Below the pieces are notes generated by a model, which searched no databases, was not told the DNA's origin, and saw only the letters and a list, made by a program, of their open reading frames with translations. A stretch of DNA of 9,427 nt, taken from NCBI GenBank assembly GCA_012728505.1, contig JAAYEY010000008.1, forward strand, positions 1 through 9,427. Direction: 5' to 3'. Shown here piece after piece: positions 5,258 to 9,427 of this stretch (position 1 is its first letter; every line of letters begins with the position of its first letter). The DNA comes from Synergistaceae bacterium. Its GTDB lineage: Bacteria; Synergistota; Synergistia; Synergistales; Synergistaceae. Made by a program: the position numbers and the translations under genes.

Positions 5258-6886
5258 ATGTCCGATGTAATTCCTCTGCTGAGAATGGAGAATATCGGCA
5301 AGGAGTATTTTGGAAACAGAGTTCTCTCAGATGTCAGTTTTACACTGATGCCGGGAGAGATACTTGGGTTGGTAGGAGAAAACGGCGCTGGAAAGTCAAC
5401 TCTGATGAACATCCTGTTTGGGATGTCAGTCATTGAGGAGACAGGGGGCCATGAAGGCAAGATATTTATTGAAGGAAAAGAAGAATCTTTTAAAGACCCT
5501 TTTGACGCACTTAAAGCGGGAATAGGCATGGTACACCAGGAATTCTCTCTTATCCCCGGATTTTCTGCGACTGAGAACATCCTTCTTAATAGAGAATCCA
5601 TGAAATACAATCCACTTGTCGAGGTATTCGGAGATAGGTTTAAAACTCTTGACAGAGTTGACATGAAAAAAAGAGCTGTTAAGGCTATAGACACCATTGG
5701 AGTCACTTTGGCACCCGATACACTTATAAGCGAAATGCCCGTAGGCCATAAACAGTTTATAGAAATAGCCCGTGAGATCGACAGGAAGAATACAAAACTT
5801 TTAGTTTTGGACGAGCCGACGGCTGTACTCGCGGAGTCAGAAGCCAAGGTCCTTATAGAAGCATTAAAAAAACTGGCATGTCAGGGAATAGCAATTATAT
5901 TCATTTCCCACAGGCTTCAGGAGATCATCGATTTATGTGACAAACTGATGGTTCTGAGGGACGGTAGAGTCATCCAAGAGATAAACACAAAAAATACAGA
6001 TGTAAGACAGATTGCCAGCTGGATGGTAGGAAGAGAAGTTTCCAGCGAGGCTGAAAAAAGCGAAGGAAAAGATAGAGAGTTTGGAGAAGTTATTCTCGAG
6101 ACTCAAAACCTTTGGGTCGACATGCCCGGAGAGACTGTAAGGGATGTTTCCATCAAGGTTCGCCGGGGTGAGATATTTGGACTTGGGGGCCTTGCAGGGC
6201 AAGGAAAAGTTGGCATCTCAAATGGATTAATGGGCCTCTATGTTTCAGGGGGAAAATTTTTACTCAGAGGTAAGGAAGTAAAACTTAACGATCCTAACCG
6301 TTCTCTTACGGAAGGGATGGCCTTTGTTTCCGAAGATAGGCGAGGAGTAGGGCTTCTTCTCGAAGAAGGAATAGATTGGAACATAGCATTTACCGCTATG
6401 CAGGTACAGGAAAAGTTTATTTTGAATTTGTTGGGAGGTCTGGTTAAGTGGCGAGATGACAAGGCGATTACAAAATGTACAGAAGATTATATAAAAGCCC
6501 TTGAGATCCGCTGCACGGGACCAAAACAAAGAGCTGTCGAACTATCCGGAGGCAACCAGCAGAAGGTATGTCTTGCAAAAGCCTTTACTGTCGCGCCTGA
6601 AATACTTTTTGTTTCAGAACCAACAAGAGGGATAGATGTTGGAGCGAAAAAATTGGTTCTTGACACTCTTCGTAAAGTCAATGAAGAGACGGGAACAACA
6701 ATAATAATGACGTCTTCTGAACTTGAAGAACTAAGGTCTATTTGTGACAGGATTGCGATCATCAACGAAGGCAAGGTTTCGGGGATCTTGCCGGCAAAAT
6801 CCCCGGCGGAAGAGTTTGGACTCCTTATGCTCGGGCATATTGTTGAAAAAACTGCTAACGAATTAAATGCAGAAAGATGCGGGTGA
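5258..6886 (+). CDS. ABC importer ATP-binding protein, double NBD (RbsA/MglA/BmpB-like class)
   Basis: This 542-residue protein fuses two nucleotide-binding domains, as in ribose, galactose and nucleoside importers, and powers the two permeases encoded next. NBD1: Walker A GENGAGKST (40-48), Q-loop HQEFSL (93-98), a degenerate signature MPVGHKQ (160-166), Walker B LLVLDEPT (181-188) and switch histidine H218. NBD2: a degenerate Walker A, GLAGQGKVG (311-319), without the usual Ser/Thr; a perfect signature LSGGNQQK (429-436); and FVSEPTRGIDVGAK (451-464), where the usual Walker B aspartate is Ser453 while Glu454 remains. One consensus and one degenerate ATP site are therefore predicted. The start at ATG 5258 is chosen because GAGGTG (5246-5251) sits six bases upstream; an in-frame GTG at 5249 lies inside that site. 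Substrate unknown. Confidence 0.93.
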   Translation: MSDVIPLLRMENIGKEYFGNRVLSDVSFTLMPGEILGLVGENGAGKSTLMNILFGMSVIEETGGHEGKIFIEGKEESFKDPFDALKAGIGMVHQEFSLIPGFSATENILLNRESMKYNPLVEVFGDRFKTLDRVDMKKRAVKAIDTIGVTLAPDTLISEMPVGHKQFIEIAREIDRKNTKLLVLDEPTAVLAESEAKVLIEALKKLACQGIAIIFISHRLQEIIDLCDKLMVLRDGRVIQEINTKNTDVRQIASWMVGREVSSEAEKSEGKDREFGEVILETQNLWVDMPGETVRDVSIKVRRGEIFGLGGLAGQGKVGISNGLMGLYVSGGKFLLRGKEVKLNDPNRSLTEGMAFVSEDRRGVGLLLEEGIDWNIAFTAMQVQEKFILNLLGGLVKWRDDKAITKCTEDYIKALEIRCTGPKQRAVELSGGNQQKVCLAKAFTVAPEILFVSEPTRGIDVGAKKLVLDTLRKVNEETGTTIIMTSSELEELRSICDRIAIINEGKVSGILPAKSPAEEFGLLMLGHIVEKTANELNAERCG

Positions 6887-6891
6887 TAAGG

Positions 6892-7938
6892 ATGAAAGAA
6901 AAACTTCAGGTTTTTATTGAAAATGCCGGATGGCCTCGAATAATAATCGGACTTTTCTTGGTTTCTCTTTTTATCGCGGCTCCCTTTGTTGGGGTACGTT
7001 TAGACGCTTCACTGTCTGACACTCTGGTTCGCGTTGGAATGAACGGCATCCTTGTCCTAGCGATGGTTCCTATGGTCCAGTCTGGATGTGGGCTTAACTT
7101 TGGGCTCCCCCTGGGAATAATTGCGGGGCTTCTTGGCGCTGTTACATCGATACAGATAGGAGTAACGGGGACTTTGGGATTTATCGCAGCCCTCGTCATG
7201 GCAGTTCCGCTTGCGGTTGTTTTCGGATGGATGTACGGTCAGCTGCTGAACCGGGTTAAAGGCGACGAGATGATGATCGCAACTTACGTGGGATTTTCAT
7301 CGGTAGCTTTGATGTGCATGGCCTGGCTCCTTCTTCCTTTTACAAGTCCAACAATGATATGGGGCTACGGTGGTTCTGGGCTCAGAACGACAATAAGTGT
7401 TGAAGGTTTCTGGCTTAATGCTCTCAGTAAACACCTCCATATTAAGATTGGAGAATTTTTCTATTTGCCAATAGGTATGTATATTTTCTTTGCCCTCATG
7501 GTTTTTCTGGTCTGGGGATTTTTTCGAACAAAAACAGGAACAGCAGTGACTGCAGTTGGGTCGAATCCAGAATTTGCCAGAGCATCCGGTATAGACGTAG
7601 ACAAAATGAGGACTATATCAGTGATTTTATCTACAGTCCTTGGAGCTATAGGCATTCTTGTATATGAGCAAAGTTTCGGATTCATTCAGCTCTATATGGG
7701 GCCCTTTTATATGGCCTTCCCTGCCGTGGCTGCGATTCTTCTGGGCGGTGCCTCTGTTAATAAGGCCTCAATGGTCAACGTTCTTGTTGGTACATTTCTT
7801 TTCCAGGGGATACTTACTATGACTCCTTCAGTAATAAACAGTGTAATGCAGACTGACATGTCTGAGGTCATAAGGATTATAGTTAGCAACGGCATGATAC
7901 TCTACGCTCTTACTAGAAAAGTGATGGTGAAGAGATAA
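6892..7938 (+). CDS. ABC importer permease, BPD_transp_2-type, first subunit
   Basis: This is a 348-residue inner-membrane subunit with many hydrophobic helices (for example about 15-33, 50-65, 70-115, 128-150, 190-211, 240-260, 272-310), of the ribose/nucleoside/branched-chain amino-acid permease class. The cytoplasmic loop AVGSNPEFARASGI (221-234), followed by a basic stretch, is the family's coupling motif, which docks on the ATPase. AAILLGGASVNKAS (280-293) and GLNFG (67-71) also recur in its partner. ATG 6892 follows GGGTGA by five bases and lies five bases past the ATPase stop. An in-frame ATG at 6877, overlapping the ATPase end, has a poorer ribosome site and is less likely. Its stop shares one base with the next start. 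Confidence 0.9.
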   Translation: MKEKLQVFIENAGWPRIIIGLFLVSLFIAAPFVGVRLDASLSDTLVRVGMNGILVLAMVPMVQSGCGLNFGLPLGIIAGLLGAVTSIQIGVTGTLGFIAALVMAVPLAVVFGWMYGQLLNRVKGDEMMIATYVGFSSVALMCMAWLLLPFTSPTMIWGYGGSGLRTTISVEGFWLNALSKHLHIKIGEFFYLPIGMYIFFALMVFLVWGFFRTKTGTAVTAVGSNPEFARASGIDVDKMRTISVILSTVLGAIGILVYEQSFGFIQLYMGPFYMAFPAVAAILLGGASVNKASMVNVLVGTFLFQGILTMTPSVINSVMQTDMSEVIRIIVSNGMILYALTRKVMVKR

Positions 7939-9041
7939 TGTGGGACAAAAATAAAAATTCTGATAAAATAAAAAATATTTTAGCAAATAATGCTGTCCCC
8001 ATGATCTTTATTGCATTATCCGTATTAGCGATACCGGTTTCGGGCTATTCTGCAAACTATCTTATTCAAGAAATGCTTACAAGATTAGCAAGAAACTCAT
8101 TTTTGGTACTTTCACTCCTGATCCCGATACTAGCGGGGATGGGGTTGAATTTTGGGATGGTCCTAGGGGCGATGGCAGGTCAGGTAGGACTGATATTTGT
8201 AACAGACTGGGCAGTGACAGGTGTTCATGGAATGTTGCTGGCCGCTCTCATCGGAACGCCTATAGCTGTTGTCCTAGGCTATATCTGCGGAGAAGTCCTC
8301 AACAGAGCCAAAGGCAGAGAAATGGTGACATCATATATTCTAGGGTTTTTCATTAATGGAGTATATCAGCTCATTGTGCTCTACACGATGGGCCGCATTA
8401 TACCAATTACCAATCCGCGCTTGGTACTTTCGAGAGGGTATGGAATCAGAAACGCAATAAACCTTACCGGAGTCAGGCATGTTTTGGACAACCTCATACC
8501 TTTTAAAGTTTCGGGCATAGATATTCCCGTTGCGACATTCCTGGTTATAGGGCTTTTCTGTCTTATTATCATTTGGTTCAAAAAGACAAAAATTGGGCAG
8601 GATATGAGAGCTCTTGGTCAGGACATGAAAGTAGCAGAAGAGGCAGGTATACCTGTTGAAAGGACCAGAATAATAGCCATACTGATATCAACTATACTTG
8701 CATGTTTTGGCCAGATAATATTCCTACAAAACATAGGTACGATGAATACTTACAACAGCCATGAACAGGCGGGAATGTTTGCTATTGCTGCTATTTTGAT
8801 AGGGGGAGCCTCTGTAAGCAGAGCCAGCATCACCAACGTTTTTGTTGGAGTAATACTTTTTCATCTCATGTTTGTTGTATCTCCCATGGCCGGAAAGGTA
8901 CTAATAGGGCAGGCACAGCTAGGAGAGTATTTCCGAGTGTTCGTTTCTTACGGAATTATAGCTCTTGCGCTGGTACTCCATGCATGGAGGAGAATGAGAG
9001 CAAAAGCTGAGGCCCGCAGGAGCCTCAGAGGAGAGGAATAA
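7938..9041 (+). CDS. ABC importer permease, BPD_transp_2-type, second subunit
   Basis: This 367-residue inner-membrane protein is paralogous to the preceding permease, with which it probably forms the heterodimeric channel. Shared features are GLNFG (69-73), the coupling loop ALGQDMKVAEEAGIPV (225-240) and AAILIGGASVSRAS (284-297). Hydrophobic segments lie around 20-36, 52-68, 70-90, 98-118, 130-150, 197-213, 245-265, 278-315 and 335-349. The N-terminus is Lys/Asn-rich and polar, and the C-terminus (350-367) is very rich in Arg, Ala and Glu, both expected on the cytoplasmic side. The start overlaps the previous stop as TAATG (7936-7940), a classic translational coupling. The next gene starts three bases after its stop. 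Confidence 0.92.
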   Translation: MWDKNKNSDKIKNILANNAVPMIFIALSVLAIPVSGYSANYLIQEMLTRLARNSFLVLSLLIPILAGMGLNFGMVLGAMAGQVGLIFVTDWAVTGVHGMLLAALIGTPIAVVLGYICGEVLNRAKGREMVTSYILGFFINGVYQLIVLYTMGRIIPITNPRLVLSRGYGIRNAINLTGVRHVLDNLIPFKVSGIDIPVATFLVIGLFCLIIIWFKKTKIGQDMRALGQDMKVAEEAGIPVERTRIIAILISTILACFGQIIFLQNIGTMNTYNSHEQAGMFAIAAILIGGASVSRASITNVFVGVILFHLMFVVSPMAGKVLIGQAQLGEYFRVFVSYGIIALALVLHAWRRMRAKAEARRSLRGEE

Positions 9042-9044
9042 ATC

Positions 9045-9427
9045 ATGAAGATTAAAGTGCTCAATAAAAAAAGACTCGTGATAAGAGTTGTCCTTTTCTT
9101 TGCTCTGATATTATTATGTTTCGCGCTTTTTTATGCCGGTAAAGAACATGAGATTATTCTTGATAACAAAGTTGCAGAGATAGAGGGCACAATATATCAG
9201 CCTGTTGCTTTTGCCAGAGTGACTGTGGATGGGAATCTTCGAAAACCGATAAAACTTAATTCAGGTGAGCGGAGTGTCGTTAAGCCAGTCGGTCGCAATC
9301 ACATTATAAAAGTCGAAATGGTTGATGAGAAGACAGAAAAAGTTATCAAATCGGTAGAGCGGAAGTTTAATTTTGGAAAGATCTCCAAACTTATGATATC
9401 TATTCCTGCTCTTCTGGAAGATAAACC
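9045..9427 (+). CDS. Small membrane-anchored protein of the transporter operon, C-terminus beyond window
   Basis: ATG 9045 opens a frame that stays open to the window end (127 full codons). AGAGGAA (9032-9038) sits about six bases upstream, and the gap from the permease stop is three bases, so it belongs to the same operon. The N-terminus is basic (MKIKVLNKKR), followed by one hydrophobic helix (about 11-31) containing Cys25. The remainder, from AGKEHEIILDNK (31-42), looks soluble and strand-rich with many Lys/Glu, so a type II or uncleaved-signal protein facing the periplasm is likely. I do not recognise a characterised family. From memory it may correspond to the family named DUF6672, found with such transporters, but this is untested. 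It is not a standard importer subunit. Confidence 0.8.
   Translation, partial: MKIKVLNKKRLVIRVVLFFALILLCFALFYAGKEHEIILDNKVAEIEGTIYQPVAFARVTVDGNLRKPIKLNSGERSVVKPVGRNHIIKVEMVDEKTEKVIKSVERKFNFGKISKLMISIPALLEDK

Noticed and set aside
5230..5847. 205-codon open frame on the minus strand opposite the ABC ATPase
   Set aside because: It lies almost wholly within the convincingly conserved ATPase gene, with no recognisable domain: a shadow frame.

Overview
The window reads as a chromosomal piece of an anaerobic, Gram-negative-type bacterium. The best guess is the Synergistota, with Fusobacteriota or Firmicutes as alternatives. This rests on the pairing of a DUF3798-type exported protein with a ribose/nucleoside-class ABC importer that ends in a small membrane-anchored protein. 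I associate that combination with Synergistota and Fusobacteria from memory; no search was run. There is no phage, IS element, tRNA, rRNA or CRISPR array in view.

Region 1 (1-2463, minus strand) is the conserved SRP/ribosome operon, transcribed right to left: ylxM, ffh, rpsP, then the first codons of a KH-domain gene (khpA-like) cut by the window edge. It is driven by a full-consensus sigma-70 promoter (TTGACA, 17 bp, TATAAT) whose -35 box sits inside a perfect 28-bp palindrome. A 342-base non-coding gap (317-658) separates ffh from rpsP. It is packed with inverted repeats: tandem GC hairpins, a long 25-nt-arm repeat, a small hairpin, a long hairpin just before the rpsP ribosome-binding site, and an octamer present three times that allows alternative pairings.

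Region 2 (2487-4808, minus strand) holds an exported DUF3798 protein with its own promoter and a strong intrinsic terminator, and upstream of it a 3-hydroxyisobutyrate-dehydrogenase-family oxidoreductase.

Region 3 (4809-5257) is an AT-rich divergent intergenic region with candidate promoters for both directions.

Region 4 (5258-9427, plus strand) is a tightly packed transporter operon: a double-NBD ATPase, two paralogous permeases and a small membrane-anchored protein that runs off the end. DUF3798 looks like a type I periplasmic-binding-protein fold and is the best local candidate for the solute-binding partner of this importer, although it lies on the opposite strand. The dehydrogenase may act on the imported compound. 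The substrate cannot be read from the sequence.
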